DNA of 64,000 nucleotides, from positions 232,595-296,594 of the IMG/VR virus record IMGVR_UViG_3300049460_000128; one strand, given 5' to 3'. The DNA is from a virus. Shown piece by piece: positions 42,265 through 48,903 of the stretch. The translations under genes and the position numbers were made by a program. How positions within the stretch are numbered: position 1 is the first letter of the stretch; each line of letters opens with the position of its first letter. The notes beneath the pieces are model-generated. The model saw only the letters and a program-made list of their open reading frames with translations. It searched no databases and was not told the DNA's origin.

Positions 42265-42656
42265 TGGCCCAACGCACCCCCGAAGAACTCGATGAAATGA
42301 TCGATGCCTTGGATGTCATGCAGGGCATGTTGCGTGACCCGCATAAGATCATCAACGGCACGGCCGAACCACTGACCGACAAAGATCCATCCGTCTGCTA
42401 TGCGATCAGCTCGTCACTGTGCCACGTGCTGGATCAACGTGCCAAGGCTCTCGGCATCCCAGATACTTTCCAGAAGGCAATCGACGTCTGGGAGTTTGAA
42501 GTCAACAATGCGGTGGGCTTCATGCTGGAAAACTTCCACCTGGAGATGATCATCATGAGCTTGAATACGCTGGAGAATCAATACAAGCTCGAAATCCGCA
42601 CCATCCAGCAGCCAAACGTGGTCAAACTGCTGGAATTAATCAACTCCTTCTACTGA
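42264..42656 (+). CDS. Unknown helical protein, 130 aa
   Basis: MAQRTPEELDEMIDALDVMQ...; nearly all-helical. LENFHLEMIIMSLNTLENQYKLE suggests a helical bundle. Coupled to the previous gene. No family recognised. Confidence 0.53.
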   Translation: MAQRTPEELDEMIDALDVMQGMLRDPHKIINGTAEPLTDKDPSVCYAISSSLCHVLDQRAKALGIPDTFQKAIDVWEFEVNNAVGFMLENFHLEMIIMSLNTLENQYKLEIRTIQQPNVVKLLELINSFY

Positions 42657-42667
42657 TCAACAGGGAG

Positions 42668-42696
42668 TTGATTAATTGTTCATGTGGCGTTACACT
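42668..42696 (+). promoter_or_regulatory. Sigma70-type promoter
   Basis: TTGATT (42668-42673), 17 nt with GTTCATGTGG, TACACT (42691-42696). ATCAAC-AGGGA-GTTGAT (42655-42671) overlaps the -35 box. Confidence 0.62.
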
Positions 42697-42725
42697 ATGA
42701 TCATCATAACGGTATAAGGTCATCC

Positions 42726-43247
42726 ATGTACGACAAGATTAAAGCTGGTGCCTACAATAACACCGCCCACTATCCATCCAAGATAGAGTACGATAAGTTT
42801 TACGTCTACCACAGCGGTGAAGTTATCCACAACGGCATTGTGATCTGGGACGAAGACGAGCGTGATGCCAAGCGTGCTGAATGGCGAGCGGCTGGCTACG
42901 TGATCGAACAAAAGGTCGACTGGGATGCCATGAACGCCCAGCGTGACGTATATCAGGCTGAAGAGCGGCGCCTGCTGGCCCAGTTCCAGGCTGATATCAC
43001 GGCGCACTTCGGGCTGACTGACCATCCAAAAGCTGCCATGCTGTTTGATAAAGCATGGGCACGCGGCCATGGAAACGGTTTCGCAGAAGTGTACAGTGTC
43101 TACGAGGACCTGAAAGATCTTCTGGTCACTGCTGACCGGACAGCGGCCCGCCGTAAAATGTTTTCGGCGTACAGCCAATGCCTAATTGCCGGTGAAAACA
43201 TGACAGTTGATGAAATTGCCAATAAACTTCTAGATGCGGCGCAATGA
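42726..43247 (+). CDS. Unknown protein, paralogue of 43523-43930
   Basis: 173 residues. Elements shared with the downstream paralogue: KFYVYHSGEVIHNG / VYFVYNKGTVIANG, RAEWRAAGYVIEQKVDWD / KRGWKDAGFLVDVQKVAD, EERRLLAQFQADI / ENQRLMDEFRNDV, TDHPKAAMLFD / VGHPKVEKIWT and VYEDLKDLL / FFEDLAELV. So a beta-hairpin domain followed by a long helical region. Function unknown. AAGGTCATCC ribosome site. Confidence 0.58.
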   Translation: MYDKIKAGAYNNTAHYPSKIEYDKFYVYHSGEVIHNGIVIWDEDERDAKRAEWRAAGYVIEQKVDWDAMNAQRDVYQAEERRLLAQFQADITAHFGLTDHPKAAMLFDKAWARGHGNGFAEVYSVYEDLKDLLVTADRTAARRKMFSAYSQCLIAGENMTVDEIANKLLDAAQ

Positions 43248-43441
43248 ACAAAGAAACCAAACTAGTGGTCAAGGCCGCAATTAAACGTGGCTGGGTGTTC
43301 AAACATGGTAAGAAACACCACAGTCTAACTTACAAGAACGGCCGAAAGGTTTCGGTGAGTGGATCACCATCGTGCCGACATTCGTACAAAAACCTCGACA
43401 GTGACATTCGAGCCATCGAGCAAGATTTGTCATGTGCGTAG
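43244..43441 (+). CDS. HicA-like small basic protein, no HicB partner
   Basis: 65 residues. KRGWVFKHGKKHHSLTYKNGRKVSVSGSPSCRHSYKNLDSDIRA follows the HicA/YcfA pattern: a helix, then GKKHHxL-(5)-GRKVxVxGSPS and a final helix. HicA toxins have a dsRNA-binding-like fold and use the central His to cleave mRNA; H24/H25 are candidates here. The gene overlaps the stop of the preceding gene (ATGA), and I see no HicB-like antitoxin beside it. It could be a free mRNA-cutting effector or a binder that has lost activity. Confidence 0.55.
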   Translation: MNKETKLVVKAAIKRGWVFKHGKKHHSLTYKNGRKVSVSGSPSCRHSYKNLDSDIRAIEQDLSCA

Positions 43442-43445
43442 TTTG

Positions 43446-43491
43446 CAGATGAAAATAATTGCTTGACTTTAGTTCATCTGTTCTGTATCAT
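43446..43491 (+). promoter_or_regulatory. Promoter with inverted repeat around -35
   Basis: TTGACT (43463-43468), 17 nt, TATCAT (43486-43491). CAGATGAA (43446-43453) and TTCATCTG (43473-43480) flank the -35 box, the same geometry as at 31523-31558. Confidence 0.74.
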
Positions 43492-43522
43492 CTTTTACAA
43501 GATAAACGAACTGGAGAAAAAG

Positions 43523-43930
43523 ATGACTGAAACTGTCCGCGACAAACTGGCTCGCGAAGCTTACAAGAACAACCTGCCATATCCGCGTGCTGCCGATATG
43601 AGCGTATACTTCGTCTACAACAAAGGCACCGTGATCGCCAACGGCCTGCCAGCAGCTGAAGTTACCGACGAGATGAAGCGTGGCTGGAAAGACGCCGGCT
43701 TCCTGGTCGACGTGCAAAAGGTCGCTGACGATAAGCTGAAAGAAGCCCGTCGTGCCCATGGTGCTGAAAATCAGCGTCTGATGGACGAATTCCGCAACGA
43801 TGTGGAACGTGAAAACGACATGGTCGGCCATCCGAAGGTGGAAAAAATCTGGACCCTGGTTAGCAACGAACGTTCCAGCCTGAACGAAAAGGTCGACTTC
43901 TTCGAAGATCTGGCCGAACTGGTCAAATAA
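43523..43930 (+). CDS. Unknown protein, paralogue of 42726-43247
   Basis: 135 residues. Same hairpin plus helical plan as the upstream paralogue but shorter at the C-terminus. CTGGAGAAAAAG ribosome site, a strong promoter and GC-rich codons suggest good expression. Function unknown. Confidence 0.58.
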   Translation: MTETVRDKLAREAYKNNLPYPRAADMSVYFVYNKGTVIANGLPAAEVTDEMKRGWKDAGFLVDVQKVADDKLKEARRAHGAENQRLMDEFRNDVERENDMVGHPKVEKIWTLVSNERSSLNEKVDFFEDLAELVK

Positions 43931-43940
43931 GGAGAACAGC

Positions 43941-44174
43941 ATGACCAAAGAAATTGAAAAGCTGCGTAAACGACTGATCAAGGATTACAAGGCCGAGCAC
44001 GCCGAAGCGTTGAAGTGGAAACGGCAAGGTCAGGCAGAGGTCAGCGCAACGACAGCCGGAAGCGAACTGGCGGTGGGGCGCGAGAAAGTGCCCATCGACG
44101 AGTACATCAAGATGTGGCAAGATGGCCTGACCGCACTCGAAGGTGGTGCGGATCCAGAGAAATACAATTACTAA
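43941..44174 (+). CDS. Small helical protein, unknown
   Basis: 77 residues. Very basic helical start (TKEIEKLRKRLIKDYKAEHA), then a flexible Thr/Ala part and a second helix (DEYIKMWQDGLTALEGG). AAGGAGAACAGC ribosome site. No family recognised. Confidence 0.53.
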   Translation: MTKEIEKLRKRLIKDYKAEHAEALKWKRQGQAEVSATTAGSELAVGREKVPIDEYIKMWQDGLTALEGGADPEKYNY

Positions 44175-44179
44175 CACGA

Positions 44180-44212
44180 TGGTCAAGTGAACAAAACACT
44201 TGACCATTTTTC
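44180..44212 (+). terminator. Terminator overlapping the next promoter
   Basis: ATGGTCAAGTG/CACTTGACCAT, 11 bp with a 7 nt loop, followed by TTTT. The second arm contains the -35 box of the promoter at 44201-44229. Confidence 0.72.
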
Positions 44213-44229
44213 ATTTGGCCCGTAGAATA
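44201..44229 (+). promoter_or_regulatory. Sigma70-type promoter
   Basis: TTGACC (44201-44206) inside the terminator stem, 17 nt with TTCATTTG, TAGAAT (44224-44229). Confidence 0.68.
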
Positions 44230-44258
44230 CTGACATCGACAACATGAAAGACAACATC

Positions 44259-44669
44259 ATGCCAAAGCCAAATGCCGTCACCCCAGAACAACTGTTCCCG
44301 ATACTGCTCAGCAACTGGGAAGTCATCCATGCTGAATTTAAGCATATCAAACCATTCACGTTCGGCGACGTCGTGGATTTCCTGGCAGGCGAACCTGGTG
44401 CTGTAATTGATGAAGATCGTTACAGCTATGGTTACACGCGCAGCAATCAAGTCAAACAAGCTATCTCGGCTATTGGCGCGCGGTTGGTCGATAAAAAGCT
44501 GGCCGATGCTGAAACCACGGCCGTATATAAAGCACTGTGGGCCATGGAAAGTTCGTGCAAGTGCAAATACTGCACCAAGCCGTTCAAGTTTGCCTTCATG
44601 ATGGGCAATAACAACGGTGTGTGCCCAAAACCTCGTTGCACGTTGCAGAATATGCGTGACTCTATCTAG
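44259..44669 (+). CDS. Unknown protein with zinc-knuckle-like Cys cluster
   Basis: 136 residues from MPKPNAVTPEQLF. The ATG at 44244 is only about 8 nt from the expected start site, so I prefer the second Met with AAAGA upstream. The C-terminal CKCKYCTKPFKFAFMMGNNNGVCPKPRC arrangement (CxxC ... CxxxxC) could bind zinc. N-terminal helices include FTFGDVVDFLAGEPGAV. No family recognised. Confidence 0.55.
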   Translation: MPKPNAVTPEQLFPILLSNWEVIHAEFKHIKPFTFGDVVDFLAGEPGAVIDEDRYSYGYTRSNQVKQAISAIGARLVDKKLADAETTAVYKALWAMESSCKCKYCTKPFKFAFMMGNNNGVCPKPRCTLQNMRDSI

Positions 44670-44680
44670 GCAAATGGTGT

Positions 44681-44686
44681 TATAAT
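44681..44686 (+). promoter_or_regulatory. -10 box, leaderless type
   Basis: Perfect TATAAT ending 7 nt before the ATG at 44694. Confidence 0.5.
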
Positions 44687-44693
44687 GGTCGGT

Positions 44694-45170
44694 ATGAAAA
44701 CCGACCTGCACATCCTGCCCCATGAAGTCGAGCCCAGCATACTGGCTCGTCTCATAGAGCCACATAGCAAAGAACGTCCAGGCATTCCCTTTGCCTGGAT
44801 GCTCAGTTATGGTGCCCGGGAAGCTCGACAGAATATTCGTTACTTTGAAAATGGCGTGCGTCACTGTGCGTTGGAGTTTCCCATCCGGGTATTCTTCAGC
44901 AAATGGTCGCACGCCATTGTCATAACATTCGTGCCCCTTGAAGCCATTCGGGAACCGCATATTCTGGAATGGTATGTGACCTTCTACGAGGTTCCAGTTG
45001 AGGAAGCAAAGACACGTCTGGAAACATGGCCTGAATGGCCGCATGATGGGCGCAACGAGATGGCAGTGCGAACCGAAATCCTTACTGCTGAAGGCGGTAT
45101 TCAAAAGATGCTCGACGACTCCGAAAGGGTGTTGGCCGAGCGTGGCATTGACATTCCAAGTAAATGGTGA
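44694..45170 (+). CDS. Unknown protein, 158 aa
   Basis: MKTDLHILPHEVEPSILARL...; I start here because an ATG at 44685 overlaps the -10 box. Alpha/beta with HAIVITFVPLEAIREPHILEWYVTFYEV in the centre. No family recognised. Next gene starts 3 nt after the stop. Confidence 0.53.
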   Translation: MKTDLHILPHEVEPSILARLIEPHSKERPGIPFAWMLSYGAREARQNIRYFENGVRHCALEFPIRVFFSKWSHAIVITFVPLEAIREPHILEWYVTFYEVPVEEAKTRLETWPEWPHDGRNEMAVRTEILTAEGGIQKMLDDSERVLAERGIDIPSKW

Positions 45171-45173
45171 AAA

Positions 45174-45632
45174 ATGACTGTACGTGAAGATATTCTGGCG
45201 GGTAAGTATGTGCCTAACCTGCCGCTGAAAGACGCACCAGTGACCGTTGGTGACTGGCAATTCGCACAGATTGCACGCATCGACGTCTATCCGGTTGGCT
45301 ACGATCCGTTTGCAAAAGATGAACCCGGCAAGCCAAAAATCGTGCGCCTCAAGCCCACGTATGAATGGTACCTGGACCTCATCACGCCAGACAAAGGAGT
45401 GGTGCGCCAGCGCATCGATGTTAAAGATCGCCAAGAAGCCGAAGCAATGCTGAGTGCTGAAGTTGAGCGTATCGAAGATCAGCTGTACGACGACCTCGCG
45501 GATGAATACCACGTCACACATGGCACTCTGGGCCTGTTGTACGGCATGGCAAAAAGCCTCCGCTTGAAAGGATTGATTGCTGTGGCCGACGAGTGGACGC
45601 GCTTGTTCCCTTTGACCCAAGTCAATAACTAG
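45174..45632 (+). CDS. Unknown protein, 152 aa
   Basis: MTVREDILAGKYVPNLPLKD...; the N-terminal half is beta-rich (WQFAQIARIDVYPVGYD, YEWYLDLITPDKGVVRQRI), the second half helical (EAEAMLSAEVERIEDQLYDDLADEY). Weak ribosome site, probably coupled to the preceding gene. No family recognised. Confidence 0.52.
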   Translation: MTVREDILAGKYVPNLPLKDAPVTVGDWQFAQIARIDVYPVGYDPFAKDEPGKPKIVRLKPTYEWYLDLITPDKGVVRQRIDVKDRQEAEAMLSAEVERIEDQLYDDLADEYHVTHGTLGLLYGMAKSLRLKGLIAVADEWTRLFPLTQVNN

Positions 45633-45639
45633 GAATAAC

Positions 45640-46047
45640 ATGATAGAACTTCGTGCAGATGGTTCAATTCCAGGGCCAGACAAATATGGGCGCGTCTATC
45701 AAATCGTCAACCTGATGACTGGTGAGATAGGCTACAACATGTGGAGCAGCGACTTGCCTGAGGGTGATCCAGATCGTGTTGCTGGCATCCAGAGCTATCC
45801 AACCTTCAAGAAATGGGCCAGTGATATTCTTCCTGTTGACGATGCCGACGCATTGGTAGAAAAGCTCAACCGGGGCCCTGCTGAATATGTGAACACTCCG
45901 CATACCTTGATGGTGGCTCGTGTCCGTGCTCGTCTGCAAACTGGCAATGTTGGAGACATAGACGGCGTTTCAATCATCGACGACATGAAGGAAATGTTGC
46001 TCGATATAAATGGCAGGGGAGCACGGCCTCCGTTGTCTGGCTGGTAA
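45640..46047 (+). CDS. Unknown protein, 135 aa
   Basis: MIELRADGSIPGPDKYGRVY...; alpha/beta, with YPTFKKWASDILPVDDADALVEKLN and a C-terminal helix (VSIIDDMKEMLLDI). TAGGAATAAC ribosome site. No family recognised. Confidence 0.52.
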   Translation: MIELRADGSIPGPDKYGRVYQIVNLMTGEIGYNMWSSDLPEGDPDRVAGIQSYPTFKKWASDILPVDDADALVEKLNRGPAEYVNTPHTLMVARVRARLQTGNVGDIDGVSIIDDMKEMLLDINGRGARPPLSGW

Positions 46048-46060
46048 GTCAAAGCCTATA

Positions 46061-46089
46061 TTGCATCAACTTACCATACCGTCTAAACT
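46061..46089 (+). promoter_or_regulatory. Sigma70-type promoter of galU, leaderless type
   Basis: TTGCAT (46061-46066), 17 nt, TAAACT (46084-46089); ATG at 46096 6 nt later. Confidence 0.58.
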
Positions 46090-46095
46090 GGCGGT

Positions 46096-47001
46096 ATGAA
46101 TACTCCAATCCGAAAAGCCGTCTTCCCCGTTGCGGGCTTGGGAAGTCGGTTCCTCCCCGCAACAAAAGCACAACCCAAAGAAATGCTTCCCATCGTGGAC
46201 AAGCCTTTGATCCAATATGCGGTCGAAGAAGCTGTTGCGAGTGGCATTACCGAACTCATCTTCGTTACTGGACGAAACAAACGTGCAATCGAGGATCACT
46301 TCGATACTGCATATGAACTGGAAGACACACTTCAGAACAACAACAAAACTGAATTGCTGGCTTTGGTTCAAGACATTCTGCCATCAAACGTCAACTGCGT
46401 CTTTATCCGTCAACCAAAGCCTCTGGGCCTAGGCCACGCTGTCTTGTGTGCAAAAAGCCTCGTGGGTACTGACCCGTTCGTGGTCATGCTGGCTGACGAT
46501 TTTATGACGACTGAAGGCGATACTGCACCAGTGCTCAAGCAGATGATTGATGCCTATCAGGTGAACGGCAACAGTCAAATCGCCGTTCAGACCGTACCCT
46601 GGGCCAATACTCGTCAATATGGTATTGTGACCACCAGCAAAGATGCTGGGCAAATGGAGTTGATCATTCCAGGTTCAAGTATTCCAATGATTGGTATTGT
46701 GGAAAAACCACATCCAAAAGTGGCTCCAAGTAACTTGGCTGTTGTTGGACGCTATGTGTTTGATAATGCAATCATGGGCTATCTGAAAAATCTTCCACCA
46801 CCATTTAACGGCGAAGTGCAGCTCACCGATGCAATCTCGGAGATGCTTCGTTTACATCAAGTTGAGGCATTCAACTTTGTGGGTAAGCGGTTCGACTGTG
46901 GTAGTAAGTTGGGCTATCTGGAAGCAACCGTGGAGATGGGCTTGCGTCACCCAGAGCTGGGCGCTGCCTTTGCCCAATATCTCAAGGGGATTCAGGTATG
47001 A
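46096..47001 (+). CDS. galU: UTP-glucose-1-phosphate uridylyltransferase
   Basis: 301 residues, the normal bacterial GalU length. Signature [20 protein letters not shown] at 14-33 (nucleotide loop with the conserved Arg and Lys), [13 protein letters not shown], the metal-binding Asp in VMLADD, the GIVEKP uridine-site motif and the VGRYVF strand. Makes UDP-glucose from UTP and glucose-1-phosphate. In a phage it could feed DNA-base glucosylation, as T4 does with UDP-glucose, or change host surface sugars; no glucosyltransferase is visible in the window. Leaderless promoter; ATGA overlap with a small gene. Confidence 0.93.
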   Translation: MNTPIRKAVFPVAGLGSRFLPATKAQPKEMLPIVDKPLIQYAVEEAVASGITELIFVTGRNKRAIEDHFDTAYELEDTLQNNNKTELLALVQDILPSNVNCVFIRQPKPLGLGHAVLCAKSLVGTDPFVVMLADDFMTTEGDTAPVLKQMIDAYQVNGNSQIAVQTVPWANTRQYGIVTTSKDAGQMELIIPGSSIPMIGIVEKPHPKVAPSNLAVVGRYVFDNAIMGYLKNLPPPFNGEVQLTDAISEMLRLHQVEAFNFVGKRFDCGSKLGYLEATVEMGLRHPELGAAFAQYLKGIQV

Positions 47002-47171
47002 GGTATTCGATCACCCTACATGTGGAAGTTGAATCAAAGTCAATCGATAAAGCATACAAATATGCTGATGCCATTTGCGATGCAGTCTTGGAGACAGAGG
47101 ACGATAAGAATGGCTCAGTCGCGAGTGTTACTATTGGCGATGCTGAAGAAGTGGAAGATGACGAAGTATGA
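46998..47171 (+). CDS. Small acidic protein, unknown
   Basis: 57 residues ([20 protein letters not shown]...). Overlaps galU by ATGA and the next gene by ATGA, which supports real translation. Reads as strand, helix, strand ([24 protein letters not shown]) with an acidic end. No family recognised. Confidence 0.55.
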   Translation: MRYSITLHVEVESKSIDKAYKYADAICDAVLETEDDKNGSVASVTIGDAEEVEDDEV

Positions 47172-47416
47172 CCTTCAGAAATAATCCAGTGCCAGCTCAT
47201 TGGATTGCTAAGCCAGATAGAACAGCCGCTCAAGAAACTCGTGATCGTGCTGTACAGGCTGCAACTATCAATAAGCTGAAAGAAATTGGCAGGATGACTG
47301 GTGGCGAAAAAGAACTCGCGATTGCTACCCTCCAACGGTTGTTTGGCAAAGTAGGCGAAAAAGTTTCAGTTGATTTTTATAAGTTCATCAACTATAATGA
47401 TCAATCAACAACTTGA
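47168..47416 (+). CDS. Unknown protein, 82 aa
   Basis: [20 protein letters not shown]...; helical and basic (ETRDRAVQAATINKLKEIG, ELAIATLQRLFGKVGEKV). ATGA start. A promoter overlaps its 3' end. No family recognised. Confidence 0.53.
   Translation: MTFRNNPVPAHWIAKPDRTAAQETRDRAVQAATINKLKEIGRMTGGEKELAIATLQRLFGKVGEKVSVDFYKFINYNDQSTT
47370..47398 (+). promoter_or_regulatory. Sigma70-type promoter
   Basis: TTGATT (47370-47375), 17 nt with GTTCATC, TATAAT (47393-47398), inside the end of the preceding gene. Confidence 0.68.
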
Positions 47417-47425
47417 AAGGTAATC

Positions 47426-47671
47426 ATGTTCCCCGATGTCGTTTTAGTTGTAGGTGACGATGACCAACGAACGGTTGAACTTATCACCCGTAAAATCCTG
47501 CCTGAACACCAAATCTTACTGATTGGTTCAGGCAGTTACAATAGTATGGCCAGCGAAGCACTGATTGCGGCGGTTGAGTCATTCGACATTTACCAGTTGC
47601 AAAAGTCTGCTGTACCAGAATACGGTCACTACCGGGTAAACTTCCGCACCGGCAAGCCACTCCGTTACTAA
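47426..47671 (+). CDS. Unknown protein, 81 aa
   Basis: MFPDVVLVVGDDDQRTVELI...; Rossmann-like order of strand, helix, strand (VVLVVGD, ELITRKIL, QILLIGSGSYN), as in small response-regulator or nucleotide-binding folds, but too short to name. GAAAGGTAATC ribosome site. Confidence 0.53.
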   Translation: MFPDVVLVVGDDDQRTVELITRKILPEHQILLIGSGSYNSMASEALIAAVESFDIYQLQKSAVPEYGHYRVNFRTGKPLRY

Positions 47672-47687
47672 TTCGTTCATCTTTTAC

Positions 47688-47716
47688 TTGATTCATGTTT
47701 CAAATGAATCTATAAT
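47688..47716 (+). promoter_or_regulatory. Promoter with inverted repeat in spacer
   Basis: TTGATT (47688-47693), 17 nt, TATAAT (47711-47716). GATTCAT (47690-47696) and ATGAATC (47704-47710) are inverted within it. Confidence 0.76.
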
Positions 47717-47748
47717 TGGAACAAGTTAAACGAAACGGAGCAAACAAA

Positions 47749-48393
47749 ATGCCAGCAACCACCAACCGCGTAGTAGAATCCAGCGTTGTAGATTTTACCA
47801 ACTCCAGCAACGCAAAATGGCGTGACCTGGGTAAAGCTACTGTTCTGAGCATCAAGTCTGCGCGTGTTTGGATGCACTATGAAGTGTGCCCACAAGCTGG
47901 CGAGTATGCAAACAAGATCATCACGCTCCGCATTCGTATGCCAGGCACTATCGACACCCGCTGCGAACTGATCACCGGTAAGTCGAAAACTAACTTCGCC
48001 AAGGCCGTCGAAGTCAAGGTCAAGAAGATCGAAAAGAAAAACAAGGCCATCGAAGCCCTCGACATCAAAGACGTCAACCCTGGCGACATCGTTAGCGTAA
48101 AGAACAAACTGAAGGGCACCTCGTATGACTTCAAAGTATACGAGATCGACTACAATCAATGCCGCCTGAAAGGCTGGGCAACCACGTTCTCGCAGTGGGA
48201 CGTTGGCTCCAAAATGGGCTGGGTGTCGTTTAACCACGATTCCGTTGAGATTACCATGAAGACCCGCAAAGCTTTCAAGGTCGAAGGCGATCCCCTGTAC
48301 GAACGTCACAAAGAAAAATCCGGCCGTGTCGGCGAAAAACGCGCAGCCACCCGCCAACGCCGTGCAACTCTGCGTTCCATTTACGGTTTCTAA
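47749..48393 (+). CDS. Unknown basic protein, 214 aa
   Basis: MPATTNRVVESSVVDFTNSS...; Lys-rich helix near 85-105 (AVEVKVKKIEKKNKAIEAL), a possible KOW/SH3-like segment (NPGDIVSVKNKLKGTSYDFKVYEIDY) and a very basic end (RVGEKRAATRQRRATLRS). Overall charge suggests nucleic-acid or ribosome binding (inference). Strong promoter and ACGGAGCAAACAAA ribosome site. Confidence 0.55.
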   Translation: MPATTNRVVESSVVDFTNSSNAKWRDLGKATVLSIKSARVWMHYEVCPQAGEYANKIITLRIRMPGTIDTRCELITGKSKTNFAKAVEVKVKKIEKKNKAIEALDIKDVNPGDIVSVKNKLKGTSYDFKVYEIDYNQCRLKGWATTFSQWDVGSKMGWVSFNHDSVEITMKTRKAFKVEGDPLYERHKEKSGRVGEKRAATRQRRATLRSIYGF

Positions 48394-48416
48394 TTAACCA
48401 CCTGAAAGGATTTTCC

Positions 48417-48776
48417 ATGCTGTATGTACTGATCATCTGTGTTGCCATTAACCTGTACTCGTTTCATATGGTGGAACTGACCAATGCTGCATCGGTTGTG
48501 CTGCGCTTCATGCTGGGTGGTGTGGTGTTCTGTGCTCTGTTGTTGGCAAACGCCGAGGCAAGCAAGCCGGTCGCCACGATCAATTCATCGGCAGTGCCAT
48601 ACATGGACGCCTATATGGCACTGGTCATGTTGCTGGTGGTCGCGGCAACGACCACGCCTAGCTATAATCCAGAACGTACGAAAATTCTGGTAGGTAAGAT
48701 GGTTATGTCCGTTCTGATCGTAATTCTGGGTTACAACGCATTGATCGGGTTCGGCATCGTCACACTGCACTACTAA
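48417..48776 (+). CDS. Multi-span membrane protein
   Basis: 119 residues with about four membrane segments (LYVLIICVAINLYSF, VVLRFMLGGVVFCALLLAN, AYMALVMLLVVAA, MVMSVLIVILGYNALIGFGI). GAAAGGATTTTCC ribosome site, 23 nt after the preceding gene and co-transcribed with it. Terminator follows. No family recognised. Confidence 0.6.
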   Translation: MLYVLIICVAINLYSFHMVELTNAASVVLRFMLGGVVFCALLLANAEASKPVATINSSAVPYMDAYMALVMLLVVAATTTPSYNPERTKILVGKMVMSVLIVILGYNALIGFGIVTLHY

Positions 48777-48794
48777 CACGTTTCTGCTCCTAAC

Positions 48795-48822
48795 AAATGG
48801 CACCCATCGTGGTGCCATTTTT
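48795..48822 (+). terminator. Rho-independent terminator
   Basis: AAATGGCACC/GGTGCCATTTTT hairpin. Confidence 0.82.
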
Positions 48823-48903
48823 CATGTTTGACAATTTTTAATTTTTGTCTTTCAACTATTGTCGCTAATCTTGTGGTTTTACAACTACCCATAAGAGTAG
48901 CAG

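Noticed and set aside
44211-45683. 490-codon minus-strand open frame
   Set aside because: Covers four well-supported plus-strand genes in antisense; no family features.
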